Assembly (NCBI GenBank): GCA_029213105.1 | Contig: JARGNS010000032.1 | Span: forward strand, 1-9,237 | Reading direction: 5' to 3' | DNA length: 9,237 nt | DNA from: Planctomycetota bacterium | GTDB taxonomy: Bacteria > Planctomycetota > PLA2 > JAEUHO01 | In this document: positions 1 to 6,145 of the stretch, one piece after another | Layout: each line of letters starts with the position of its first letter | Numbering within the stretch: position 1 is the stretch's first letter | Notes under the pieces: model-generated | The model's database searches: none | Seen by the model: only the letters and a program-made list of their open reading frames with translations | Told to the model about the DNA's origin: nothing | Position numbers and translations under genes: made by a program

Positions 1-67
1 TGAGGGCCGCGGGCGGGGTCTCGGAGAGATCCACGAGCTCCGCGAGCCAACGGTAGGAGAGCTTCAT
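1..67 (-). CDS. pheT: Phenylalanyl-tRNA synthetase beta subunit, N-terminal fragment (runs off window)
   Basis: Only the first 22 codons are present; the gene leaves the window at base 1. The visible start MKLSYRWLAELVDL matches the very conserved start of bacterial PheRS beta subunits (MKxSxxWLxxxVDL). It also sits directly behind pheS, where pheT is expected. Its ATG overlaps the pheS stop in an ATGA tetranucleotide (bases 67-64), the usual sign of translational coupling between subunits of an alpha2-beta2 enzyme. In the family the beta subunit carries the B3/B4 editing site and tRNA-binding modules, but none of those regions is visible here. Identification rests on the N-terminus plus context and is secure despite the short fragment. 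Confidence 0.9.
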   Translation of the reverse strand, partial: MKLSYRWLAELVDLSETPPAAL

Positions 68-1083
68 CCTTCGAGCCCCCCGGCGAACTGCCGCAAGAAG
101 CGCAGGTCGCCTCCCATGAAGTGACGCACGTCTTCGACGCCGTGCTTGAGCATGACCAGACGGTCGATCCCGAGGCCGAACGCGAAGCCCGAGTAGACGC
201 TCGGATCGATGCCGCCCTGCTCGAGGACGTACGGATGCACCATGCCGCAGCCGAGCAGCTCCATCCACTTGCCGCGGAAGGTGACGTCCATCTCGAAGCC
301 CGGCTCGACGAACGGGAAGTACGACGGACGCAGGCGCACCTGGACGTCGTCGTCGAGGATCTCGCGCAGGAGGGTGCGCAGCACGTAGAGCATGTGGCCC
401 ACGCTCACGCCACGATCCACGAAGAACCCCTCGGCCTGGTGGAAGGTGTTCTCGTGGGTCGCGTCGAGTTCCTCGTGGCGGAAGACGCGCCCGAGGCAGA
501 CGGCGCGAATCGGCGGCGCACTGGCTTCCATGGCGCGCACCTGCACGGGGCTGGTGTGCGTACGCAGCAGGTTGCCGTCCGACAACCAGTAGGTGTCCTG
601 CATGTCCCGCGCGGGATGATCGGCGGGGATGTTCAGCGCGCCGAAGTTGTGGCGGTCGTCCTCGACCCAGGGGCCGTCGAGGGTGTCGAAGCCCATGGAG
701 AGGAAGATCTCCTCCATGTCGCGCACGAGGGCGGTGATCGGATGGACCGTACCCCCGAGGCGGCCGGCCGCGGCGCGGGCGGCGGGCGGCGGCAGGGTCG
801 CGTCGACCCACTCCGTCTCCCCGAGGTTGGCGTCGGCCGCGGCGATGAGGTCACCGCGGCGCGCCTCGATGGCGGCCTCCACGGCGCGGCGGGCCAGGTT
901 GGCCGCCTTGCCGACGGGACCGCGTTGTTCGGGCGGCAGGGAGCCGACGGTGCGAAGGACGCCCGAGAGGCGGCCCTTCTTGCCGACGTACTCGCTCTGG
1001 ACGGCGTCCAGGGCGGGACCGTCGGCCGCGGCCGCAACGGCGGCCAGGGCTTCCTGCTCCAGGGCTTGGAGTTCGTCGAGCAT
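64..1083 (-). CDS. pheS: Phenylalanyl-tRNA synthetase alpha subunit
   Basis: This is the catalytic alpha subunit of the class II enzyme that charges tRNA-Phe in the cytoplasm. The 339-residue product is close to the usual 330-350. The N-terminal ~85 residues are a charged helical arm containing YVGKKGRL, the tRNA-binding coiled coil. The catalytic core starts at HPITALVRDMEEIF. Motif 2 is GRVFRHEELDATHENTFHQ with the conserved FHQ, and motif 3 is FAFGLGIDRLVML. The phenylalanine-pocket stretch FAFG keeps its alanine, as in E. coli. The ATG at 1083 has only a weak upstream AGG. The stop overlaps the pheT start. The 160-base spacer to rplT holds hairpins but no T-rich terminator, so readthrough from the ribosomal protein genes is plausible. 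Confidence 0.97.
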   Translation of the reverse strand: MLDELQALEQEALAAVAAAADGPALDAVQSEYVGKKGRLSGVLRTVGSLPPEQRGPVGKAANLARRAVEAAIEARRGDLIAAADANLGETEWVDATLPPPAARAAAGRLGGTVHPITALVRDMEEIFLSMGFDTLDGPWVEDDRHNFGALNIPADHPARDMQDTYWLSDGNLLRTHTSPVQVRAMEASAPPIRAVCLGRVFRHEELDATHENTFHQAEGFFVDRGVSVGHMLYVLRTLLREILDDDVQVRLRPSYFPFVEPGFEMDVTFRGKWMELLGCGMVHPYVLEQGGIDPSVYSGFAFGLGIDRLVMLKHGVEDVRHFMGGDLRFLRQFAGGLEG

Positions 1084-1243
1084 GGCGACCTGTCTACACG
1101 GGCAAGCGGTTCGGATCTAGAACCGTGGGGCTGGGTGGCCCCGGCGCGGACGGATCGCTCCCACCCCCGCCGGGGAATCAGGGAACGAGGAAGCGTGAGC
1201 GGGCTGCGCGGGTCCGGTCGAGACCCGAGGGTCTCGATCGAGC
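1084..1243 (-). other. rplT-pheS spacer with hairpins
   Basis: This 160-base spacer contains no convincing gene. On the transcribed strand it holds several inverted repeats: one at 1215-1240 just after the rplT stop, one at 1107-1125 (CGGTTC / GAACCG, 7-base loop) and GGGGC / GCCCC at 1127-1142. In E. coli pheST is controlled by attenuation, with a Phe-rich leader peptide. I see no such peptide here and no T tract after any hairpin, so any control role is speculative. Confidence 0.5.
1215..1240 (-). terminator. Hairpin immediately after rplT (weak terminator or processing site)
   Basis: TCGAGACC pairs perfectly with GGTCTCGA around a CGAG tetraloop (1218-1237), and three further pairs, one of them G-U, extend the stem outward. 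It begins a few bases after the rplT TAG. There is no downstream T run on the minus strand, so it is not a canonical intrinsic terminator. It could attenuate, stabilise the upstream mRNA or be a processing site between the ribosomal and pheST segments. Confidence 0.45.
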
Positions 1244-1597
1244 CTAGGCCGCGCTCCGGGCCGCCTCGACGACGGCGTCAAACGCCTTGGGGTCGTGGAT
1301 CGCGAGCTCGCTGAGCGTCTTGCGGTTCAACACGATGCCGGCCTTGGACAGGCCATGGATGAGGCGGCTGTACATCATGCCGCGCGCACGGCAGGCGGCG
1401 TTGATGCGCAGGATCCAGAGACGACGGAAGTCACGCTTGCGCAGGCGACGGTGGATGTAGGCGTACTGCCACCCGCGGTGGACCGTCTCCTTCATCACCT
1501 TGTACTGGACGCGACGCGCGCCCCAGTTGCCCTTGGCGAACTTCATCAGACGGCGCTTGCGAGCAAGACGGACGGGAGTGCTGGTTGCACGTGCCAT
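1244..1597 (-). CDS. rplT: Large-subunit ribosomal protein bL20
   Basis: bL20 is an early-assembly protein of the 50S subunit that binds 23S rRNA. In several bacteria it also represses its own operon by binding mRNA. The 117-residue product has the family's usual length (118 in E. coli). It shows the basic N-terminal helix (ARKRRLMKFAKGNWGARR) and the conserved core YAYIHRRLRKRDFRRLWILRINAACR. Next come the SRLIHGLSKAGIVLNRKTLSELA block and a short C-terminal helix. The ATG at 1597 follows an AAGGAAG Shine-Dalgarno. It lies 50 bases after rpmI in the standard rpmI-rplT pair. No unusual features were seen. Confidence 0.98.
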   Translation of the reverse strand: MARATSTPVRLARKRRLMKFAKGNWGARRVQYKVMKETVHRGWQYAYIHRRLRKRDFRRLWILRINAACRARGMMYSRLIHGLSKAGIVLNRKTLSELAIHDPKAFDAVVEAARSAA

Positions 1598-1647
1598 GGT
1601 GGAACTTCCTTAAAGTTTCGGGGACGGCAGTTCGGCTGCCGAGATCC

Positions 1648-1845
1648 CTACTTTCCGCTCAGGCGTCGCATGGTCGCGGCCTGGGCACCCTTCACCGGAG
1701 TGGGGTGACGCAGACGACGGCGGCGCTTCGCGTCCTTCTTGCTCATGATGTGGCTCGAGTTGGACGAGCCGTAGGGCAGCACCTTGCCGGTCTTGCTGAC
1801 CTTGAACCGCTTCGCAACGGACTTGCGGGTCTTCATCTTGGGCAT
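1648..1845 (-). CDS. rpmI: Large-subunit ribosomal protein bL35
   Basis: bL35 is a small, very basic protein of the 50S subunit. The 65-residue length equals that in most bacteria. The sequence begins MPKMKTRKSVAKRFKVSKTGK, the family's KTxKxxxKRFKxTxxGK pattern. It continues with HIMSKKDAKRRRRLR, corresponding to HxLxxKxxKRKRxLR, and ends in the MRRLSGK tail. The ATG at 1845 is preceded by a moderate GGAG. Just upstream is a C-run/G-run hairpin (1863-1877) that could affect access to the ribosome binding site. In E. coli rpmI is the gene whose translation is repressed by L20; whether that holds here cannot be read from the sequence. Confidence 0.97.
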   Translation of the reverse strand: MPKMKTRKSVAKRFKVSKTGKVLPYGSSNSSHIMSKKDAKRRRRLRHPTPVKGAQAATMRRLSGK

Positions 1846-1862
1846 GGGTCAGGCTCCGGGGG

Positions 1863-1877
1863 CCCCCTTCTGGGGGG
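1863..1877 (-). promoter_or_regulatory. C-run/G-run hairpin just upstream of the rpmI ribosome binding site
   Basis: On the minus strand CCCCC (from the six-C run at 1877-1872) pairs with GGGGG (1867-1863) around a short CAGAA-type loop. A second C-run at 1862-1858, touching the rpmI GGAG, could compete for the same G-run. This gives two mutually exclusive pairings near the start of translation. That is compatible with translational control of rpmI, but it is a small structure in GC-rich DNA. Confidence 0.3.
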
Positions 1878-2037
1878 CAGGTACTGCGCTCTCCGGCCGA
1901 TCCGGAGGGCGAACGAGGCAGGGTAGCCCTACGGAGGGCGGGGGCAAGAATTGGTGGGGAGATTCCCCGCACCCAGGAAAGCGTCCGGCCTGGCCCTCGC
2001 GGGGGCGTGGCCAATAGCCTGGGCCCTGGTCGTGCGG

Positions 2038-2056
2038 GGGCCGCCGGAGGCGGCCC
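2038..2056 (-). terminator. Strong GC hairpin downstream of infC, no T tract
   Basis: GGGCCGCC and GGCGGCCC form eight perfect pairs around a three-base loop, about 70 bases after the infC stop. No T run follows on the minus strand, so it is better seen as an mRNA-stabilising, processing or pause structure than as a full terminator. The genes beyond it are presumably still co-transcribed. Confidence 0.35.
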
Positions 2057-2125
2057 GCCGGGCAGGCCGAGGGTGCGGTGCGCGCCCCGGGAGGCCCGGG
2101 CGGCATGCGCCCCGGCGGACTGGCG

Positions 2126-2665
2126 CTACTTGCGCCCCAGCAACATCGACATGCGGCGGCCCTCGGTCCGAGGGTGCTGCTCGACCTTGGCGATGTCCTC
2201 GAGCCGCTTCGCGACTTCCTTGCAGTGCTTGATGCCGAGATCCTGGTGGGCCATCTCGCGCCCACGGAACAGGATCATGATCTGCACCTTGTCGCCTCGC
2301 TCGAGGAACGCACGCGCCATGGCGACACGGATGTCGAGCATGTGCGGGTCGGTCTTGGGGCGCAGGCGCACGGTCTTGAGCTTGGCACGGTGCTGCTTCT
2401 GGCGCGACTCGTGCGCCTTCTTGCTCTGCTCGTACTTGTAGCGGCCGAAGTCCATGATGCGGCACACGGGGGGCCGGGACTTGGCGTTCACCTCCACGAG
2501 ATCCAGGCCGGCCTCGCGGGCCATGCGCAGGGCGTCCATGGTGTCGATCTCGCCGTGATTCGTGCCCTCGTGGTCGATGACGCGAATGCGGCGGATGGTG
2601 ATGCGGTCGTTGATTCGCGGTCCAATGTCACGGGGCATGGACCGGTCGAAGCGGTGGCGTCGGAT
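2126..2665 (-). CDS. infC: Translation initiation factor IF-3, probable ATC start
   Basis: IF3 binds the 30S subunit, checks the start codon and initiator tRNA, and blocks premature subunit joining. The N-domain begins at RINDRITIRRIRVID. The family signature PPVCRIMDFGRYKYEQ follows, then the linker helix. The C-domain holds KTVRLRPKTDPHMLDI and FRGREMAHQDLG. I place the start at ATC (2665-2663), giving 179 residues. A GGAGAG Shine-Dalgarno (2677-2672) sits six bases before that codon. The in-frame ATG at 2638 has only pyrimidine-rich, SD-less sequence before it. Non-ATG starts of infC (AUU in E. coli) are the basis of IF3 autoregulation, because IF3 rejects its own start codon. The ATG start would give 170 residues and remains possible. 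Confidence 0.96.
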   Translation of the reverse strand: MRRHRFDRSMPRDIGPRINDRITIRRIRVIDHEGTNHGEIDTMDALRMAREAGLDLVEVNAKSRPPVCRIMDFGRYKYEQSKKAHESRQKQHRAKLKTVRLRPKTDPHMLDIRVAMARAFLERGDKVQIMILFRGREMAHQDLGIKHCKEVAKRLEDIAKVEQHPRTEGRRMSMLLGRK

Positions 2666-2671
2666 GACGTT

Positions 2672-2677
2672 CTCTCC
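2672..2677 (-). promoter_or_regulatory. Ribosome binding site that selects the ATC start of infC
   Basis: GGAGAG on the minus strand lies six bases before the in-frame ATC at 2665-2663 and 33 bases before the first ATG. That is ideal spacing for the ATC and too far for the ATG, which is why the longer start was chosen. Confidence 0.7.
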
Positions 2678-2698
2678 AGGGTGTCGTAAGGGGTCCCC

Positions 2699-2724
2699 GG
2701 CTCCCGTTCGTCTGGAACGGGGCC
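2699..2724 (-). promoter_or_regulatory. Hairpin in the infC leader
   Basis: CCCGTTC (2703-2709) and GAACGGG (2715-2721) pair perfectly around a five-base loop. Three more G-C pairs extend the stem past one bulged base (2702). It lies about 22 bases before the infC ribosome binding site on the minus strand and has no T tract after it. It is a candidate control element of infC expression; the ligand, if any, is unknown. Confidence 0.4.
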
Positions 2725-2762
2725 GAGGCCCATCAGTGTGCCACTTCCGGAACGGACGGACA

Positions 2763-2795
2763 CCTGCTTTCTGGGGGTTTCGCCCCCAGAGCAGG
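2763..2795 (-). terminator. Long hairpin just after thrS
   Basis: CTGGGGG and CCCCCAG pair around a five-base loop (2771-2789). After a two-base bulge, CCTGCT pairs with AGCAGG, giving 13 pairs in all (outer arm starting near 2763). The structure begins three bases after the thrS stop. No T run follows on the minus strand, so termination would be weak. It may partly separate thrS from the infC-pheT segment or mark a processing site. Confidence 0.5.
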
Positions 2796-2797
2796 CA

Positions 2798-4717
2798 TCA
2801 GGACCGTCCGGCGATCTCCTCGCGGGCGTGGGCGACGAAGCCCGCGACGTCCATGGTCCCCAGGCGGTCCCCCGCCCGGGTGCGGACGTCGACCTGGCCG
2901 CTCTCGGCCTCCCGCCCGCCTACGACGAGCATGTAGGGCACCCGCTCGAGGGTCGCATCGCGGATCTTGGAGCCGACCTTGTCGCCCCGGACGTCGGCCT
3001 CGGCCCGGATGCCAGCGGCCACGAGCTGGGCTGCGACCTGCTCGGCGAACTCGCTCTGCTTCTCGGTGATCGAGAGCACCTTGGCCTGCACGGGGGCGAG
3101 CCAGAGCGGGAACTTGCCCGCGTAGTGCTCGATCAGGATGCCGACGAAGCGCTCCATGGAGCCCAGGATCGCGCGGTGGATCATCACCGGGGTGTGCTTC
3201 TGCCCGTCGCGGCCGGTGTACTCCAGGCCGAAGCGCGCCGGCATGGAGAAGTCGACCTGGACGGTGCCGCACTGCCAGGACCGGCCGAGGGCATCGGTCA
3301 CGTGGACCTCGATCTTCGGGCCGTAGAAGGCCCCTTCGCCGGGTGCTTCCACCCAGAGCCCCTCCCAGCCGTTCTTGTCCAGCGCGTTGGCCAGGGCCTT
3401 CTCGGCCTTGGCCCACTGCTCGGGATCGCCCATGGCGTTCTCGGGCCGGGTGGCGAGGCGGGTCTTGACGTCGTCGAAGCCGACCGCGCCGTAGACCGCG
3501 CGGGTCATGTCGAGCATGTCGCTGATCTCGGCCTCGAGCTGATCCTCCGTGCAGTACACGTGGGCATCGTCCTGGGTGAACGCGCGCACGCGCAGCAAGC
3601 CGTGCAGGACACCCGACATCTCGTTGCGGTGCACGCCACCGAACTCGGCCATGCGCAGCGGCAGCTCCTTGTAGGAGTGCGGCTTCGAGCCGTAGATCAG
3701 GCAGCAACCGGGACAGTTCATCGGCTTGACGGCGAACGAACGCTCGTCGATATCGAGGAAGTACATGTCGTCGCGGAAGTGCTCGTAGTGCCCCGAGGTG
3801 CGCCAGAGCTCGTCGGACAGCACGGCCGGGGTCTTCACCTCGCCGTAGCCACGCGCCATCAACTCCTCGCGCAGCAACCCCTCGAGCTCGTTCCACAGCA
3901 CGGTGCCCTTGGGGTGCCAGAACGGGAAGCCCGGGCCCTCGGCGTGCAAGGAGAAGAGATCCATCTCGCGACCGATCTTGCGATGGTCACGCAGCTTGGC
4001 TTGCTCGATACGCTCCAGATGCGCCTTGAGGCTCTTCTTGTCGAAGAACGCGGTACCGCGCACGCGCTGCATGGGGATGCCGCTCGCGTCACCGCGCCAG
4101 TAGGCACCGCTGACGGAGAGCAGCTTGATGTTGCCGATCCAGGAGGTGTCGGGGACGTGGGGCCCCTCGCACATGTCGGTGAAGGCACCCGAGTCGTAGA
4201 AGGTGATCACGTCCTCGGGGATCTCGTCGACGTGCGGCACCTTGAGGTCGTAGCCGACCTCGGCAAGGCGTACCTTCGCGCCGGCGCGGTCGTAGGCGAC
4301 GCGCGCGTAGGCACGGCCCTCCTTCACGATCTCCTTCATCCGCTTCTCGATCTTCGGGAGGTCGTCCTCCACGATCGGCTGCGGGGTCTTGAAGTCGTAG
4401 TAGAAGCCGTCATCGGTGGCCGGCCCGAAGCCCAGGTCGCTCCCGGGGAACAGGTCCAGCACGGCCATCGCCAGCAGGTGCGCGGCGCTGTGACGCAGCA
4501 CGTGCAGGGCATCGGCATCCCGCGCGGTGAGGATCCGGAAGGCGCCGCCCTGCTCGATCGGGCGCGAGACCTCGATGACCTCCCCCTCGATCTCGCCGGC
4601 CACGGCCGCCTTGGCGAGGCCGGCGCCGATGGAGGCCGCGACCTCGTACACCGTCGTGCCCGGAGCGACCTGGCGGATCGACCCATCGGGAAGGCGGAGT
4701 TCGAGTTGCGAAGCCAT
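2798..4717 (-). CDS. thrS: Threonyl-tRNA synthetase
   Basis: This class II synthetase charges tRNA-Thr and hydrolyses Ser-tRNA-Thr. The 639 residues compare with 642 in E. coli. The N-terminal ~65 residues are a TGS domain. The editing domain follows, with HSAAH (His76, His80) and CEGPH (Cys183, His187) as its conserved site. The catalytic core has the zinc ligands Cys335 (MNCPGC), His386 (TQDDAHVYC) and His514 (TPVMIHRAILGSMERF), matching Cys334/His385/His511 of E. coli. The anticodon-binding domain begins near PLWLAPVQAKVLSIT. The ATG at 4717 was chosen because a near-perfect AGGAGGT stands nine bases upstream. An in-frame TTG 16 codons earlier adds a tail foreign to the family. Confidence 0.98.
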   Translation of the reverse strand: MASQLELRLPDGSIRQVAPGTTVYEVAASIGAGLAKAAVAGEIEGEVIEVSRPIEQGGAFRILTARDADALHVLRHSAAHLLAMAVLDLFPGSDLGFGPATDDGFYYDFKTPQPIVEDDLPKIEKRMKEIVKEGRAYARVAYDRAGAKVRLAEVGYDLKVPHVDEIPEDVITFYDSGAFTDMCEGPHVPDTSWIGNIKLLSVSGAYWRGDASGIPMQRVRGTAFFDKKSLKAHLERIEQAKLRDHRKIGREMDLFSLHAEGPGFPFWHPKGTVLWNELEGLLREELMARGYGEVKTPAVLSDELWRTSGHYEHFRDDMYFLDIDERSFAVKPMNCPGCCLIYGSKPHSYKELPLRMAEFGGVHRNEMSGVLHGLLRVRAFTQDDAHVYCTEDQLEAEISDMLDMTRAVYGAVGFDDVKTRLATRPENAMGDPEQWAKAEKALANALDKNGWEGLWVEAPGEGAFYGPKIEVHVTDALGRSWQCGTVQVDFSMPARFGLEYTGRDGQKHTPVMIHRAILGSMERFVGILIEHYAGKFPLWLAPVQAKVLSITEKQSEFAEQVAAQLVAAGIRAEADVRGDKVGSKIRDATLERVPYMLVVGGREAESGQVDVRTRAGDRLGTMDVAGFVAHAREEIAGRS

Positions 4718-4725
4718 GGCGAGAT

Positions 4726-4732
4726 ACCTCCT
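4726..4732 (-). promoter_or_regulatory. Strong ribosome binding site of thrS
   Basis: AGGAGGT on the minus strand lies just upstream of the ATG at 4717. It decides the start against the upstream in-frame TTG at 4765. Confidence 0.8.
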
Positions 4733-4818
4733 GGAAGGTGCAGTTGCGTTGCGGGGACGGGTCAATCTACCCGGCCGGGAAGAAGTCCGGACACCATGGC
4801 GCAGACGCGCGTGGACCG

Positions 4819-6093
4819 CTACTTGTTCCCTGGCACGAAGCGCTCGCCGCCCGTCGTGCGGCGACGACCGATGAGCTCGAGGATGCGGCCGGCGCGCGCA
4901 CCGATGGCGCCGCCCTCGGCTCGCAGGGCGCCCATGCGCGCCGCGCCCGCGTTGCCTGACGCCACCAGGGCCATCGCCGCGGGCGTCACGGTGCTCGGCC
5001 CCACGACGGTGACGCGCCGGCCGCGTACGGCATGGGCGTAGGGGCTCGTCGCCAAGGCGCGCATCACGGCGGCGCGTCGTGCCTGGGCGGAGCGATCATC
5101 GGCCGCCCCCACGGGTATCGCCGCCGTGCCCTCGAGGGGCTCGAGGATGCGCACCGGGGTGCCGGCCACACCGTTGACGACGAGCACGACCTCGCGGCCC
5201 TGGTTGGCCGCGGTCCAGGCCTTGAACGCGGCAACCCGGTCCGCCTTGATCTTCATCTCGAGACCGAGGCGATTGCCCTCGTGGAAGACGATCTCACGCA
5301 GCCCGAAGTCGTCACGATCGAAGTGCCCGCCGTCGCCGGCCGCACGCTGGACGACGAGGTAGCCGTGCTCCGTCTCACCGGGAGCCGGCGGCACGGCGAC
5401 CAGTACGAACCCGGGCTCCCCCGGGGCGTACACCGCGCCTTCCGCGACGGCCGCATCGAGCAGGGCCGCCTGCGTCTCGACGAAGGCGTTGTAGGCGGCG
5501 GGCGACGCGGTCCACGCGCTGGCGGGCTCGACGCCCTCCTTCGGCGGCGGCACGACGACCAGCAGCTCGACCCGGCCCGGTGCCGTGAGGTGACGAAGGA
5601 GCATGTGCCCGTACTCCACGTCCAGCGTGGCGCGGGTCTCGGCATCGACCTCGGCGCGGAAGCGGGGCTTGGGCACGAGCAACTCGATGCGGTTCTCGTC
5701 CTCGTGGGTATCGAACGTACCGCCGGCATGGCCGTGGATGCGCAGGCGGTGGGCCATCGTCTCGACGATGGCTTGCATGGCCCGGCCACGGGCCACGTGG
5801 TTGGGGATCGCGGCCGGGTCGACCAGCGAGAACTCCAGGGTGATCATCCCGGCGTGGGGCTCGTCGGTGCGCATCATCTCCACGAGGCGCTCGAGCACGG
5901 CGGGATCCTCCTGGGCCAGCTGTCCGACCTTCTCGGCCACGACCTCGAGTTCCTCGTCCTGGGCCATCTGCAGGCGCGCCAGGAGGTCGTCGACGTCGAC
6001 CGCCGTCGTGTCCTCGGCCTCCGGGCCACAGCCGAGGAGACCGCCCAAGGCGGCGAGAACGAGCAGAAGCAGGGAAGTCGGCTGGAGGCGCAT
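4819..6093 (-). CDS. Lipoprotein with SecD-like periplasmic (P1-type) domain, no SecD membrane part
   Basis: The N-terminus is a lipoprotein signal peptide: a basic start, a Leu-rich core, then LLGC with Cys22 as the lipidation site. A short acidic helical stretch (about 33-78) follows. The remainder follows the order of the periplasmic region of SecD. ITLEFSLVD (84-92) and IVETMAHRLRIHG...ENRIELLVP (109-141) recall the SecD IVxxRxxxxGxxE...NRIxVxxP block. LLRHLTAPGRVELLVV (165-180) corresponds to the LEFRLV strand. After an insert, LGLEMKIKADRVAAFKAWTAANQGREVVLVVNG (276-308) with PVRILEPLEG corresponds to the L-x-G-A-x-x-F-x-x-x-T-x-x-x-x-G-x-x-L-A-I-x-L-D-G motif. No transmembrane helices follow, so it is not a SecD translocon subunit. 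The family match is by eye. It sits 52 bases after aspS and 101 before thrS, on the same strand. Its function is unknown. Confidence 0.8.
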   Translation of the reverse strand: MRLQPTSLLLLVLAALGGLLGCGPEAEDTTAVDVDDLLARLQMAQDEELEVVAEKVGQLAQEDPAVLERLVEMMRTDEPHAGMITLEFSLVDPAAIPNHVARGRAMQAIVETMAHRLRIHGHAGGTFDTHEDENRIELLVPKPRFRAEVDAETRATLDVEYGHMLLRHLTAPGRVELLVVVPPPKEGVEPASAWTASPAAYNAFVETQAALLDAAVAEGAVYAPGEPGFVLVAVPPAPGETEHGYLVVQRAAGDGGHFDRDDFGLREIVFHEGNRLGLEMKIKADRVAAFKAWTAANQGREVVLVVNGVAGTPVRILEPLEGTAAIPVGAADDRSAQARRAAVMRALATSPYAHAVRGRRVTVVGPSTVTPAAMALVASGNAGAARMGALRAEGGAIGARAGRILELIGRRRTTGGERFVPGNK

Positions 6094-6145
6094 GGGGTCC
6101 CTCGCGGGGAATCGGACGGACGTCGGAAGAAGAACGGGGTGCTCG

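Larger units (their letters stand above)
1846..2125 (-). other. infC-rpmI spacer: GC-rich structured leader, no gene seen
   Basis: This 280-base stretch is unusually long for the interior of this cluster. Every open frame in it looks like high-GC noise. Read on the minus strand it carries a strong eight-pair hairpin at 2038-2056. It also has GGGGA / TCCCC at 1956-1968, CTCCGG / CCGGAG at about 1892-1908, and CCCCC / GGGGG directly before the rpmI ribosome binding site. In enterobacteria the equivalent mRNA region contains the L20 operator. No sequence-level match to that operator can be claimed here. Confidence 0.5.

Noticed and set aside
121..1314. 397-codon plus-strand open frame antisense to pheS
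   Set aside because: It is a shadow frame of pheS and has no family resemblance.
4718..4765. TTG start 16 codons upstream of thrS
   Set aside because: AGGAGGT stands directly before the ATG at 4717, and the extension does not resemble ThrRS.
2738..5041. 767-codon plus-strand open frame antisense to thrS
   Set aside because: It mirrors thrS codons, has low-complexity His/Glu/Val-rich composition and no recognisable domain.
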